NCBI RefSeq assembly: GCF_015351595.1
Contig: NZ_JADKPT010000006.1
Coordinates: 186,001 to 250,000 of the forward strand
DNA from: Flavobacterium sp. LC2016-12
Lineage (GTDB): Bacteria; Bacteroidota; Bacteroidia; Flavobacteriales; Flavobacteriaceae
DNA length: 64,000 nucleotides
Reading direction: 5' to 3'
Shown here: piece after piece, positions 44,047-53,065 of the stretch
Layout: every line of letters starts with the position of its first letter
Position numbering within the stretch: position 1 is the first letter of the stretch
Program-made: the position numbers and the translations under genes
The notes under the pieces: model-generated
What the model saw: the letters and a program-made list of their open reading frames with translations, nothing else
What the model was told of the DNA's origin: nothing
The model's database searches: none

Positions 44047-45840
44047 ATGCATAAACCGTCTTTATTACTTCAAATACAAACCTTGCCAGACAATCCCGGC
44101 GTGTATCAATATTATGATAAAGACGAAAAAATATTGTACGTTGGGAAGGCCAAAAATTTAAAAAAAAGGGTTTCCTCCTACTTCAATAAAATTCACGATA
44201 CGGCAAAAACGAATGTGCTCGTAAAAAAAATCGTGACTATAAAACACATCGTTGTTCCTACAGAAACTGATGCACTTTTATTAGAAAACAACTTAATCAA
44301 AACCTTGCAACCGCGTTATAACGTGTTGCTTCGCGATGATAAAAGTTACCCTTGGCTTTGTATTAAAAAAGAACCTTTTTCGAGAATTTTTTCTACCCGA
44401 AGAATGGTAAAAGACGGCTCTGAATATTTTGGCCCGTATACTAATTTCAAAACCGTTCACACGATTTTAGAATTAATCAAAGAATTATATCCTTTACGTA
44501 CCTGCAATTATGATTTGAGTGAATCAAACATCAATTCGGGTAAATTCAAAGTTTGCCTGGAATATCATATTGGCAATTGCAAAGGTCCTTGTGAAGGGAT
44601 AGAATCTTTAGAAGATTATCAGCGACAAGTTGATGCGATTCGCGAAATTTTGAAAGGAAATTTCAAAGAAAGCATGAAAGATTTCAAGCGTTTAATGAAT
44701 CAATACGCACAGGATTTACGTTTTGAAGAAGCCCAAAAAATTAAAGAAAAAATAGAAGTTCTCGAGAATTATCAATCAAGATCGACGATTGTTAATCCGA
44801 AAATTACCAATGTCGATGTCTTTTCTATTATATCTGATGAAAGTGCGGCTTATGTAAACTTTCTGCAAATTTCACATGGATCGATTATTCGTTCGCATAC
44901 TTTGGAAATCAAGAAAAAACTCGATGAAAGTGACGAAGAATTATTAGAATTAGCCATCATAGAACTTCGTGAACGCTTTCATTTATTATCAAAAGAAGTT
45001 ATTGTTCCGTTTGAAGTTGATTTAGGAGAAAAAATCAAAACTACCGTTCCGCAACTTGGAGATAAAAAACAGATTTTAGATTTATCTATCAGAAATGCCA
45101 AGTTTTACAGAATTGAACAATTAAAACAATTACAGATTGTAGATCCGGATCGACACGTTAATCGAATCATGGCGCAAATGCAAAAAGATTTACGTTTGCC
45201 TGTTGAACCGCGACATATTGAATGTTTTGATAACTCGAATATTCAGGGAACAAATCCAGTTGCAGCTTGTGTTGTTTTTAAAGATGGAAAACCAAGCAAA
45301 AAAGATTATCGGCATTTTAATGTAAAAACAGTTGAAGGCCCAGACGATTTTGCATCGATGACTGAAATTGTGTATCGCCGTTATAAAAGATTATTGGATG
45401 AAAAAGAACCTTTGCCGCAACTTATTATTATTGACGGTGGGAAAGGACAACTTTCTGCTGCCTTAAAAAGTATAGATGATCTAGGTTTACGTGGAAAAAT
45501 TGCGATTATCGGAATAGCAAAACGTCTGGAAGAACTTTTTTATCCCGGAGATTCTATCCCGTTGTATCTGGATAAAAAATCAGAGACTTTGAAAGTGATT
45601 CAGCAATTACGCAATGAAGCACACCGTTTCGGAATCACATTTCACCGTGACAAACGAAGCAAAGCTGCATTAAATTCCTCAGTAGAAACCATTCCCGGAA
45701 TTGGAGAAAAAACCATGCTGACTTTAATCCAACATTTCAAAAGTGTTAAAAGATTAAAATTAGCTTCAGAAAAAGAAATATCTGACGTTATAGGAGTATC
45801 AAAAGCCAAAAAAATTGTCGACTTTTACAAAACCAACTAG
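44047..45840 (+). CDS. uvrC: Excinuclease ABC subunit C
   Basis: A 597-residue protein, full length. Residues 14-90 are the GIY-YIG nuclease (GVYQYYDKDEKILYVGKAKN). A cysteine-rich segment near 155-185 (RTCNYDLS, KVCLEYHIGNCKGPCEG) fits the iron-sulfur site known for UvrC. A UVR domain (about 205-240) binds UvrB. The C-terminal RNase H-like nuclease holds ECFDNSNIQGTNPVAACVVF and IIDGGKGQLSAA. Tandem helix-hairpin-helix motifs end the chain (ETIPGIGEKTMLTLIQHF). It makes both incisions in nucleotide excision repair. The patatin gene follows 9 bases downstream. Confidence 0.97.
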   Translation: MHKPSLLLQIQTLPDNPGVYQYYDKDEKILYVGKAKNLKKRVSSYFNKIHDTAKTNVLVKKIVTIKHIVVPTETDALLLENNLIKTLQPRYNVLLRDDKSYPWLCIKKEPFSRIFSTRRMVKDGSEYFGPYTNFKTVHTILELIKELYPLRTCNYDLSESNINSGKFKVCLEYHIGNCKGPCEGIESLEDYQRQVDAIREILKGNFKESMKDFKRLMNQYAQDLRFEEAQKIKEKIEVLENYQSRSTIVNPKITNVDVFSIISDESAAYVNFLQISHGSIIRSHTLEIKKKLDESDEELLELAIIELRERFHLLSKEVIVPFEVDLGEKIKTTVPQLGDKKQILDLSIRNAKFYRIEQLKQLQIVDPDRHVNRIMAQMQKDLRLPVEPRHIECFDNSNIQGTNPVAACVVFKDGKPSKKDYRHFNVKTVEGPDDFASMTEIVYRRYKRLLDEKEPLPQLIIIDGGKGQLSAALKSIDDLGLRGKIAIIGIAKRLEELFYPGDSIPLYLDKKSETLKVIQQLRNEAHRFGITFHRDKRSKAALNSSVETIPGIGEKTMLTLIQHFKSVKRLKLASEKEISDVIGVSKAKKIVDFYKTN

Positions 45841-45849
45841 TTATTTTTT

Positions 45850-48150
45850 ATGCGTCCAAATCAGAAGTCTATTTCAAATACACGGTCCCGGTCAAAAGGA
45901 TTTTTTTCTACTCCTTTAACTATCGGAACTTTCTGGAGCATAACAGTGTTTCTTACTTTATTACTATTTAATACTGAAAATTCTTTTTCGCAAGAACAAA
46001 AACAAGACAGTGTAAAACGTCCCAAAATTGGTTTAGTTTTAAGTGGTGGTGGCGCGAAAGGTTTTGCACACATTGGCGTTTTAAAAGTTCTAGAAGAAGC
46101 CGGAATAAAAATAGATTATATTGGAGGAACAAGTATGGGTGCTGTAATTGGTGGACTTTATGCTTCTGGCTATAATGGTTCCCAAATCGATTCCATCTTT
46201 AAACAAACTAATTTTGACGAATTAATAAACGATTATATTCCAAGATCTTCTAAAAATTTTTACGGCAAAAAAAATGATGAATTGTATGCCATAGTTTTAC
46301 CTTTTAGTAATTTCAGAGTTGGAATTCCTGAAGCACTTTCAAAAGGAATGTACAATTATAATTTATTAAGCAGTCTGACCAGAAATGTGCGTCATGTACG
46401 CGACTTTAATAAACTCCCAACTCCATTTTTATGTATTGCAACCAATATCGAAACCGGTGAAGAGGTTTTGCTAAACAAAGGAAATCTGGTTCAGGCTATG
46501 ATGGCGAGTTCAGCCTTTCCATCCTTATTTACTCCGGTCGAAATTGACGGCAATTTACTAGTCGACGGCGGTGTTGTCAACAACTATCCCATTAATGAAG
46601 TCCGAAATCTTGGAGCCGATATTATAATTGGTGTTGATGTTCAGGACGATTTGTTAAAAAGAAAAAACCTTAAAAACGCTACCCGAATTTTAGTTCAGAT
46701 CACCAATCTGCAGTCGATTGATAAAATGAAAAGTAAAATAAAAGATACTGATGTCTATGTAAAACCAGATATTCGTGACTTTGGTGTAATTTCATTTGAC
46801 AGAGGAGAAGAAATAATCAGAAAAGGAGAAGAAGCCACTTTTGCAGTTTACGAAAAAATTAAATCATTAGTTACTGAAGATAATTTTTATAAAAAACCAA
46901 AATTAAAAGTCGCAACGGATACGATTGAAATAAAAAAAATTAATAGCGACCAATTAGACAATTACACTAAAGAATATATCAATGGTAAACTCCGTTTTAA
47001 ACCAGGAAGCACCATAACTTATGATGATCTCAAAACCGGTATCAATAATTTAAATGCAACCCAAAACTTTAGTACTATCTCCTATTGCTTACAACCCAAT
47101 GGAGAAAAAGATGATTTAGATCTTGTCCTAAAAGAAAACCCAACTCAAACTTTTTTAAAATTGGGATTACATTATGACGGACTTTATAAAAGTGCTATTC
47201 TCTTGAATCTTACGCATAAAAAGACATTCCTGAAAAACGACGTTACTTCATTAGATATAATTTTAGGTGATAATTTCAGATATGATTTAAACTATTATGT
47301 GGAAAATGGCTTTAATATCAGCTTTGGATTTCGTTCGAGATTAAATCAATTTAACCGAAATGTAACTAGTAATCTAGGGAATTTAACTGCACCAAGTCCT
47401 GATATCAATTTAATAAATGTTGATTTTATGGATGTTAGCAACCAGGCTTATTTCCAGACCATTTTTGTACAGAAATTTTTAATGGGAGGAGGATTAGAAT
47501 ACAAATATTTAAAAATCAACTCGCCAACCTTGTCGAATACAGATAATGTTATTGATAAAAGTAGTTATTTTAGTGTTTTTGGTTACTTAAAATATGATTC
47601 ATTTGACAAAAAAAGCTTTCCACATTCGGGATTGTTTTTTTCTACAGATGTACAAACCTACTTAGGATCTTCAGATTATACCAATACTTTCAAACCATAT
47701 TCTATGGCAAAAGCTGAAGTTGCAGTTGCTAACACCTTATTTAGAAAAGCAACTTTCAAATTTGAAGCTGATGCCGGATTGACTTTTGGAAACGATAGTG
47801 TTCCATTTTTCGATTATATATTGGGTGGTTATGGTTACAATAAAATAAATAATTTCAATTATTTCTACGGATATGATTTCCTGAGTATTTCCGGAAACAG
47901 TTTTATCAAAGCAGGAATTACTTTTGATTATGAAATTTTCAAAAAGAATCACGTCAACTTTTCTGCAAATTATGCTAATCTGGGTGATGACATTTTTTCT
48001 ACTGTTGATTGGGTGTCGATGCCTAAATATTCGGGCTATGCAGTAGGTTACGGATTAGAAACTATTATTGGTCCAATTGAAATTAAACAATCATGGTCTC
48101 CTGAATTGTCTAAAAGTTTTACCTGGTTTAGTATTGGATTTATGTTTTAA
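45850..48150 (+). CDS. Patatin-like phospholipase with C-terminal outer-membrane barrel
   Basis: A 766-residue protein of the PlpD/RssA-like two-part type. A signal or membrane segment lies near 25-48. The patatin domain has GLVLSGGGAKGFAHIGVL (oxyanion, about 61-78), the nucleophile in GGTSMGAVIGG (about 95) and the Asp in LVDGGVVNNYPINE (about 238). A POTRA-like region lies at about 365-420. The rest is a 16-strand-type Omp85-like barrel ending SKSFTWFSIGFMF. Such proteins are outer-membrane lipases. It is 9 bases after uvrC and probably shares its transcript. Confidence 0.92.
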   Translation: MRPNQKSISNTRSRSKGFFSTPLTIGTFWSITVFLTLLLFNTENSFSQEQKQDSVKRPKIGLVLSGGGAKGFAHIGVLKVLEEAGIKIDYIGGTSMGAVIGGLYASGYNGSQIDSIFKQTNFDELINDYIPRSSKNFYGKKNDELYAIVLPFSNFRVGIPEALSKGMYNYNLLSSLTRNVRHVRDFNKLPTPFLCIATNIETGEEVLLNKGNLVQAMMASSAFPSLFTPVEIDGNLLVDGGVVNNYPINEVRNLGADIIIGVDVQDDLLKRKNLKNATRILVQITNLQSIDKMKSKIKDTDVYVKPDIRDFGVISFDRGEEIIRKGEEATFAVYEKIKSLVTEDNFYKKPKLKVATDTIEIKKINSDQLDNYTKEYINGKLRFKPGSTITYDDLKTGINNLNATQNFSTISYCLQPNGEKDDLDLVLKENPTQTFLKLGLHYDGLYKSAILLNLTHKKTFLKNDVTSLDIILGDNFRYDLNYYVENGFNISFGFRSRLNQFNRNVTSNLGNLTAPSPDINLINVDFMDVSNQAYFQTIFVQKFLMGGGLEYKYLKINSPTLSNTDNVIDKSSYFSVFGYLKYDSFDKKSFPHSGLFFSTDVQTYLGSSDYTNTFKPYSMAKAEVAVANTLFRKATFKFEADAGLTFGNDSVPFFDYILGGYGYNKINNFNYFYGYDFLSISGNSFIKAGITFDYEIFKKNHVNFSANYANLGDDIFSTVDWVSMPKYSGYAVGYGLETIIGPIEIKQSWSPELSKSFTWFSIGFMF

Positions 48151-48541
48151 TAGTCTACTTAATTCAACCGCAAAGATTTTTATACAATAGAATCTTTGCG
48201 CTCTTTGCAGTTAGATTTTTTTGTACTGAAATTTTCTTCTAATTGAGAAAAAAATTGAATTATTTCACAACTATATCGTTGTAATGTCGAAAATTTTAGA
48301 TTAATTTGCGCTCTTAAATGATATGATTTATAATTTAAATCAATAAAAATTACGACATTTGTTATAATGAAAACAAAATGGACAGGTTTATTAGAATATC
48401 TTCAATTCCTCATCAAGAGAAATCCTGAGTGAAGCTATCGAATTGAGATAATTAGTCAGCACAAAAGTTGAGCTGGTTATCTGTTCACACAATTCACCTT
48501 TTTCGAATTATCTAATTTACAAATTATCTAATTGAAAAGCC
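48151..48541 (+). other. 391-base intergenic region upstream of hmgA
   Basis: It holds CGCAAAGATT and AATCTTTGCG arms (about 48170-48200), a small open frame at 48367-48432 (MKTKWTGLLEYLQFLIKRNP then E and stop), and the direct repeat AATTATCTAATTT (near 48505-48535) just before hmgA. No consensus promoter box is clear. The small frame has no convincing ribosome site. Confidence 0.45.
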
Positions 48542-49699
48542 ATGCCATTATATCATAAACTTGGAGATTTCCCTCAAAAAAGACACACCCAATTCGAAAA
48601 ACCAAACGGAGGTTTTTATTACGAACAATTGTTTGGTACCGAAGGTTTTCACGGACATTCATCGTTGTCTTATCATGTTCACAGACCAACGCAGGTTAAA
48701 GAAATTTTAAACTCTTATTCGGTTGAACCAAAAATTGCAATCGGAAAAAACATAAAATCATTACTTTTTAAAGGCTTTGAATTAAAAGCTGAAAATGACT
48801 TTTTAGACAGCCGCAAAGCGATGTTAGTCAACAAAGACTGTATTATTGGTTTAGCCGCTCCAAAAGAATCGCTTCGAAATTATTTCTACAAAAATGCCGA
48901 TGCTGATGAAATGCTTTTCATCCATAAAGGAAAAGGAAAATTAAGAACCATGTTAGGAAATATTCCGTTTGAATATGGTGATTATCTTATTATTCCGAGA
49001 GGCATTATTTACCAAATAGAATTTGAGACGGAAGAAAATCGACTATTTTACGTTGAATCTTATTCTCCTTTTTACACTCCAAAACGTTATAAAAACCAAT
49101 CCGGACAACATTTAGAACATTCTCCATTTTGCGAGCGTGATTTTATTTTGCCAAGCGAATTGGAAACGCACGACGAAAAAGGTGATTTTTTAATTAAAAT
49201 CAAAAAAGAAGGAATGATTCACGAAGTAGTTTACGCCACACATCCTTTTGACGTTGTGGGCTGGGACGGTTATAATTTTCCTTACGGATTTTCGATTCAT
49301 AATTTCGAACCTATAACGGGGCGTGTGCATCAACCGCCTCCGGTACATCAAACTTTCGAAACGGCCACTTTTGTCGTTTGTTCATTCTGCCCTAGACTTT
49401 ACGATTATCATCCAAAAGCAATTCCGGCGCCATACAATCACAGTAATATCGATTCTGACGAAGTACTTTATTATGTTGATGGCGATTTTATGAGCCGTAA
49501 TAATATCGAGCAAGGTCATATCACTTTACACCCAAAAGGAATTCCGCATGGTCCCGCACCAGGCGCAATGGAACGCAGCATTGGTCATAAAGAAACCCAG
49601 GAATTAGCCGTTATGGTTGATACTTTCAGACCACTTATGGTTACTGAGGAAGCTATGGGGCTTGATGATGGGAAATACTATAAGTCCTGGACTGAATAA
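48542..49699 (+). CDS. hmgA: Homogentisate 1,2-dioxygenase
   Basis: A 385-residue cupin-type iron dioxygenase. Its start MPLYHKLGDFPQKRHTQF is characteristic. It has QLFGTEGFHGHSSLSYHVH, the cupin core EMLFIHKGKGKLRTMLGN and DYLIIPRGIIYQIEF, and the iron region HQPPPVHQTFETATFVVCSF with a further Tyr/His pair in FCPRLYDYHPKAIPAPYNHS. It opens the ring of homogentisate to maleylacetoacetate in tyrosine breakdown. It is slightly shorter than the human enzyme (445), as bacterial forms of this branch are. hppD, which makes its substrate, lies downstream across a long hairpin. Confidence 0.95.
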   Translation: MPLYHKLGDFPQKRHTQFEKPNGGFYYEQLFGTEGFHGHSSLSYHVHRPTQVKEILNSYSVEPKIAIGKNIKSLLFKGFELKAENDFLDSRKAMLVNKDCIIGLAAPKESLRNYFYKNADADEMLFIHKGKGKLRTMLGNIPFEYGDYLIIPRGIIYQIEFETEENRLFYVESYSPFYTPKRYKNQSGQHLEHSPFCERDFILPSELETHDEKGDFLIKIKKEGMIHEVVYATHPFDVVGWDGYNFPYGFSIHNFEPITGRVHQPPPVHQTFETATFVVCSFCPRLYDYHPKAIPAPYNHSNIDSDEVLYYVDGDFMSRNNIEQGHITLHPKGIPHGPAPGAMERSIGHKETQELAVMVDTFRPLMVTEEAMGLDDGKYYKSWTE

Positions 49700-49715
49700 T
49701 TTTATGGAATCGATC

Positions 49716-49804
49716 TAACCGCAAAGTTCGCAAGGATTTTACGCAAAGATCGCCATAATCAACTTTGCGAACCTAGCGTAAAATCCTTGCGAACTTTGCG
49801 GTTA
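49716..49804. repeat. 29-bp perfect inverted repeat between hmgA and hppD
   Basis: Left arm 49716-49744 (TAACCGCAAAGTTCGCAAGG...) and right arm 49776-49804 are exact reverse complements over 29 bases, around a 31-base loop that holds a smaller CGCAAAG/CTTTGCG pair. Adjacent T-run is lacking. Confidence 0.9.
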
Positions 49805-49872
49805 AAAAACATCTTAAAAACAACACTTCGGTTTTTCAAATAAACGATTAACCGATTAAACAAATAAACATC

Positions 49873-51033
49873 ATGTCAAAAGAAGTAAAATCAGTAGAAT
49901 ACGGATTAGAAAAAATATTCGAAGGAGCACAAGATTTCCTTCCTTTATTAGGAACAGATTATGTAGAATTCTACGTAGGAAATGCAAAACAATCTGCACA
50001 TTATTATAAAACTGCTTTTGGATATCAGTCTTTGGCTTACGCCGGATTAGAAACAGGAGTAAAAGACAAAGCATCTTATGTTTTGAAACAGGATAAAATC
50101 AGAATTGTTTTGACAACGCCTTTAACACAGGATTCTCCTATTCACGCACATCTTCAAAAACATGGCGACGGTGTAAAAGTGGCTGCCCTTTGGGTTGAAG
50201 ATGCAACAAAATCTTATGAAGAAACCATGAAACGTGGTGCCCGTTCTTTTATGGAACCAACTGTGGAGTCAGATGAATTTGGAGAAGTAGTTCGTTCCGG
50301 AATTTACACTTACGGAGAAACGGTTCACATTTTTGTAGAAAGAAAAAACTACAACGGTGTTTTCTTGCCAGGCTATAAAGAATGGAAATCAGATTATAAT
50401 CCAGAACCAACAGGGTTAAAATACATTGACCACATGGTTGGAAATGTGGGTTGGAACGAAATGAATATCTGGGTAAAATTCTACGAGGACGTTATGGGAT
50501 TCGTGAATTTCCTATCTTTTGATGACAAACAAATCAATACTGAATATTCAGCTTTGATGAGTAAAGTAATGTCTAATGGAAATGGAAGAATTAAATTCCC
50601 AATCAATGAACCAGCTGAAGGAAAGAAAAAATCTCAGATTGAAGAATATTTAGATTTTTATGGCGGACCTGGAATTCAGCATATCGCCATTGCGACAGAT
50701 GACATTATCAAAACGGTTTCGCAACTTAAGGCACGAGGTGTTGAGTTTTTATCTGCTCCTCCTCATACTTATTATCAGGCGATCCCTGAAAGATTAGGCG
50801 TTCACATGGATATGATGAAAGAAGATTTAAACGAAATTGAGAAACTTGCTATCATGGTCGACGCCGATGAAGATGGTTACTTATTACAGATATTTACCAA
50901 GCCGGTTCAGGACAGACCGACACTATTTTTCGAAATTATTCAACGAATGGGAGCAAAAGGCTTCGGCGCAGGGAACTTTAAAGCCCTATTTGAGTCGATT
51001 GAGAGAGAGCAAGAATTGAGAGGAACATTATAA
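49873..51033 (+). CDS. hppD: 4-hydroxyphenylpyruvate dioxygenase
   Basis: A 386-residue two-domain vicinal-oxygen-chelate enzyme. The iron ligands are visible: His in LKYIDHMVGNV (about 184), His in GGPGIQHIAIATDDI (about 268) and Glu in RPTLFFEIIQRMGAKGFGAGNF (about 356). The C-terminal gating helix ALFESIEREQELRG follows. It converts 4-hydroxyphenylpyruvate to homogentisate, the substrate of HmgA upstream. The 49805-49872 leader contains an ACCGATTAAACAAATAA word shared with the batD leader. Confidence 0.97.
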   Translation: MSKEVKSVEYGLEKIFEGAQDFLPLLGTDYVEFYVGNAKQSAHYYKTAFGYQSLAYAGLETGVKDKASYVLKQDKIRIVLTTPLTQDSPIHAHLQKHGDGVKVAALWVEDATKSYEETMKRGARSFMEPTVESDEFGEVVRSGIYTYGETVHIFVERKNYNGVFLPGYKEWKSDYNPEPTGLKYIDHMVGNVGWNEMNIWVKFYEDVMGFVNFLSFDDKQINTEYSALMSKVMSNGNGRIKFPINEPAEGKKKSQIEEYLDFYGGPGIQHIAIATDDIIKTVSQLKARGVEFLSAPPHTYYQAIPERLGVHMDMMKEDLNEIEKLAIMVDADEDGYLLQIFTKPVQDRPTLFFEIIQRMGAKGFGAGNFKALFESIEREQELRGTL

Positions 51034-51142
51034 AAACACAAAATTTTTGCATTAAACAGGATAATTCTCTGTAAAAGCATGCTTTTTATGCAAATGTTAT
51101 GTTAAACTTGCCTTTTGCTATTTCTTTTTTGAACTTTCTGTA

Positions 51143-51150
51143 TATCTTTG
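51143..51150 (+). promoter_or_regulatory. -7 box of a possible small RNA
   Basis: TATCTTTG followed by CACTCGC. A TTTC lies 18 bases upstream (51121-51124). It is 110 bases after hppD and 182 before the DUF3108 ATG. Confidence 0.55.
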
Positions 51151-51156
51151 CACTCG

Positions 51157-51266
51157 CAAATCAGGAAGGGGTGGTTTCCTTCTGAATTGATATAAATTTC
51201 ATAATTTATAGTTTTTTGGTTAGTTAATAGCATAAAAACTCAGTCATTACTTGACTGAGTTTTTTT
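51157..51266 (+). ncRNA. Candidate small RNA or leader RNA
   Basis: The segment starts just past a TAnnTTTG box and ends at a strong intrinsic terminator, with no open frame between. It holds a hairpin TCAG-g-AAGG / CCTTCTGA (about 51161-51185, one bulged G, loop GGTGGTTT). A/T-rich single-stranded sequence follows, and then the terminator. About 110 bases long. It may be an independent sRNA or a terminated 5' leader of the DUF3108 gene. I do not match it to a named RNA family. Confidence 0.5.
51235..51266 (+). terminator. Intrinsic terminator of the candidate small RNA
   Basis: AAAACTCAGTCA, loop TTACT, TGACTGAGTTTT and more T. A perfect 12-bp stem. Confidence 0.9.
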
Positions 51267-51332
51267 GTTTTGGTACATTTGGAATAGAATTTGCATTTAA
51301 TTATCTTTATAATGAAATGTAAATATTGTACT

Positions 51333-52103
51333 ATGAAAAAGCTAGTTCTCATCATATTAATTCTCACTACTCTTGCTTTTGACACTCAAAAAGAAGATGC
51401 ATTTGGTACGGGAGAATTTTTCAAATTCAGGATCCATTACGGAATTGTCAATGCGGGTTATGCAACACTCGAAATTAAAGATGCTACAATAAATAATAAA
51501 AAAGTGCACCATGCGGTGGGCAAAGGTTACACGACCGGAATGTCAAAATTCTTTTTTAAAGTAGAAGATTTATACGAAAGCTATTTTGACAAAGAAACCG
51601 GAAGCCCTTATAGATATATCCGAAAAATAGACGAAGGTGGTTATGCTAAAAATCAGGAAGGTATTTTTAATCAGGCGGAAAATCGTGTATTAGTTAAAGA
51701 CTACAAACGAAAGTCAGAAAAAACAATCATTACAACAGATAACGTACAAGATATTGTTTCCTCTTTTTATTTTTTACGAAATCACCCCAATATAGACAAA
51801 CTTAAATCGGGCGAATCTATTACAATTGACATGTTTTTTGATGATGAAATCACAAAATTTAAGTTAAAATATATAGGTCGTCAGGATATTACAACTAAAT
51901 TTGGCACCGTTTCTACGATGGTATTCAAACCATTGGTACAAACCGGGAGAGTGTTTAAAGAAAAAGAAAGCCTAACACTCTGGATAACAGATGACGACAA
52001 CAAAGTTCCGATTAGAATTAAAGCGGATCTTGCGGTAGGATCGCTAAAAGCCGATCTTGACGAATATAAAGGATTAAAAAATCCATTTAAAGCAAAAAAA
52101 TAA
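51333..52103 (+). CDS. DUF3108 domain protein
   Basis: A 256-residue protein from the ATG at 51333 (MKKLVLIILILTTLAFD), which starts a clear signal peptide. An earlier ATG at 51312 and a non-ATG start at 51291 would put extra residues (MKCKYCT) before it and are less likely. The mature chain has FKFRIHYGIVNAGYATLEIKD, VEDLYESYFDKETGSPYRYIR, FDDEITKFKLKYIGRQDITT and LTLWITDDDNKVPIRIKADL, all DUF3108 hallmarks. The family is periplasmic and of unknown function. Its stop overlaps the start of the tryptophan dioxygenase gene by one base (TAATG). Confidence 0.9.
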   Translation: MKKLVLIILILTTLAFDTQKEDAFGTGEFFKFRIHYGIVNAGYATLEIKDATINNKKVHHAVGKGYTTGMSKFFFKVEDLYESYFDKETGSPYRYIRKIDEGGYAKNQEGIFNQAENRVLVKDYKRKSEKTIITTDNVQDIVSSFYFLRNHPNIDKLKSGESITIDMFFDDEITKFKLKYIGRQDITTKFGTVSTMVFKPLVQTGRVFKEKESLTLWITDDDNKVPIRIKADLAVGSLKADLDEYKGLKNPFKAKK

Positions 52104-53044
52104 TGAACCTTACTGATCATTCAGAATCAATTTTAAATGAAATTGACCTTAAATTTCAAGCTATAAATCAAAAAACTGATGTGCAGCTTGAAGGCTTACT
52201 TTGGTCAAAACCAATTACCTACTGGGACTATATTCAAACTGACGCACTTTTAAGCTTACAAACACAACGTACGACACTTCCTGATGAAATGGTTTTCATC
52301 ATGTATCACCAGGTAAATGAATTAATTTTCAAGATGATTTTGTGGGAAATTGATCAGATTGCCAATACTGAAAATATTCAGGTTGCTTTTTTTAGCGAAA
52401 GATTGTCACGAATCACAAGATATTTTGACATGCTTACCAACTCGTTTAGCATCATGGAAAACGGAATGGAGGTAGATCAATACATGAAATTCAGAAATAC
52501 ACTTACGCCAGCAAGTGGTTTTCAAAGCGCACAATATAGATTAATTGAATTTGCATCGACTGATGTTATCAATTTAACAGATCGCCGATACAAAGCAAAT
52601 TTTGACGAAAACACTGATTTAGAAACTAGTTTTGAGCACCTTTATTGGCAAGCTGCCGGAAAAGATTATCAGACTGGAGAAAAATCATACTTGCTTCAGG
52701 AATTTGAAAACAAATATAAAGTTGCCTTTTTAAGACAAATGTCTACTTTTAAAACTAAAAATATTTGGCAAAAATTCACTCAATTACCAGAAACAGATCA
52801 GCAAAATGAAGAACTAATAAATGCAATGCGTCATTATGACAAAACTGTGAATATTACTTGGGTTATGCAGCATTTGAACACTGCAAGAAAATACATTTTG
52901 GAAAGCGGAAAAGGTAACGGAGAAGCAACCGGTGGAAGTGACTGGCAAAAATATATGCATCCAAAATACCAAAGACGCATCTTTTTTCCTAAATTGTGGA
53001 CCGAAGATGAATTGTCCAATTGGGGAAATGAAGAAACCATTTAA
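52103..53044 (+). CDS. kynA: Tryptophan 2,3-dioxygenase family protein
   Basis: A 313-residue heme dioxygenase. It has TYWDYIQTDALLSLQ, PDEMVFIMYHQVNELIFKMILWEI (active-site His in the HQ pair), LTPASGFQSAQYRLIEF, the heme His in VMQHLNTARKYI (about 260) and the final block GGSDWQKYMHPKYQRRIFFPKLW. It should oxidise L-tryptophan to N-formylkynurenine. GTGGSxxxKY, normally GTGGTDL or similar, reads EATGGSDWQKY here, near the substrate site, so full activity on tryptophan is probable but unproven. It is coupled to the DUF3108 gene through TAATG. Confidence 0.9.
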   Translation: MNLTDHSESILNEIDLKFQAINQKTDVQLEGLLWSKPITYWDYIQTDALLSLQTQRTTLPDEMVFIMYHQVNELIFKMILWEIDQIANTENIQVAFFSERLSRITRYFDMLTNSFSIMENGMEVDQYMKFRNTLTPASGFQSAQYRLIEFASTDVINLTDRRYKANFDENTDLETSFEHLYWQAAGKDYQTGEKSYLLQEFENKYKVAFLRQMSTFKTKNIWQKFTQLPETDQQNEELINAMRHYDKTVNITWVMQHLNTARKYILESGKGNGEATGGSDWQKYMHPKYQRRIFFPKLWTEDELSNWGNEETI

Positions 53045-53065
53045 TTTTCCACAAAAAATAAAAGT

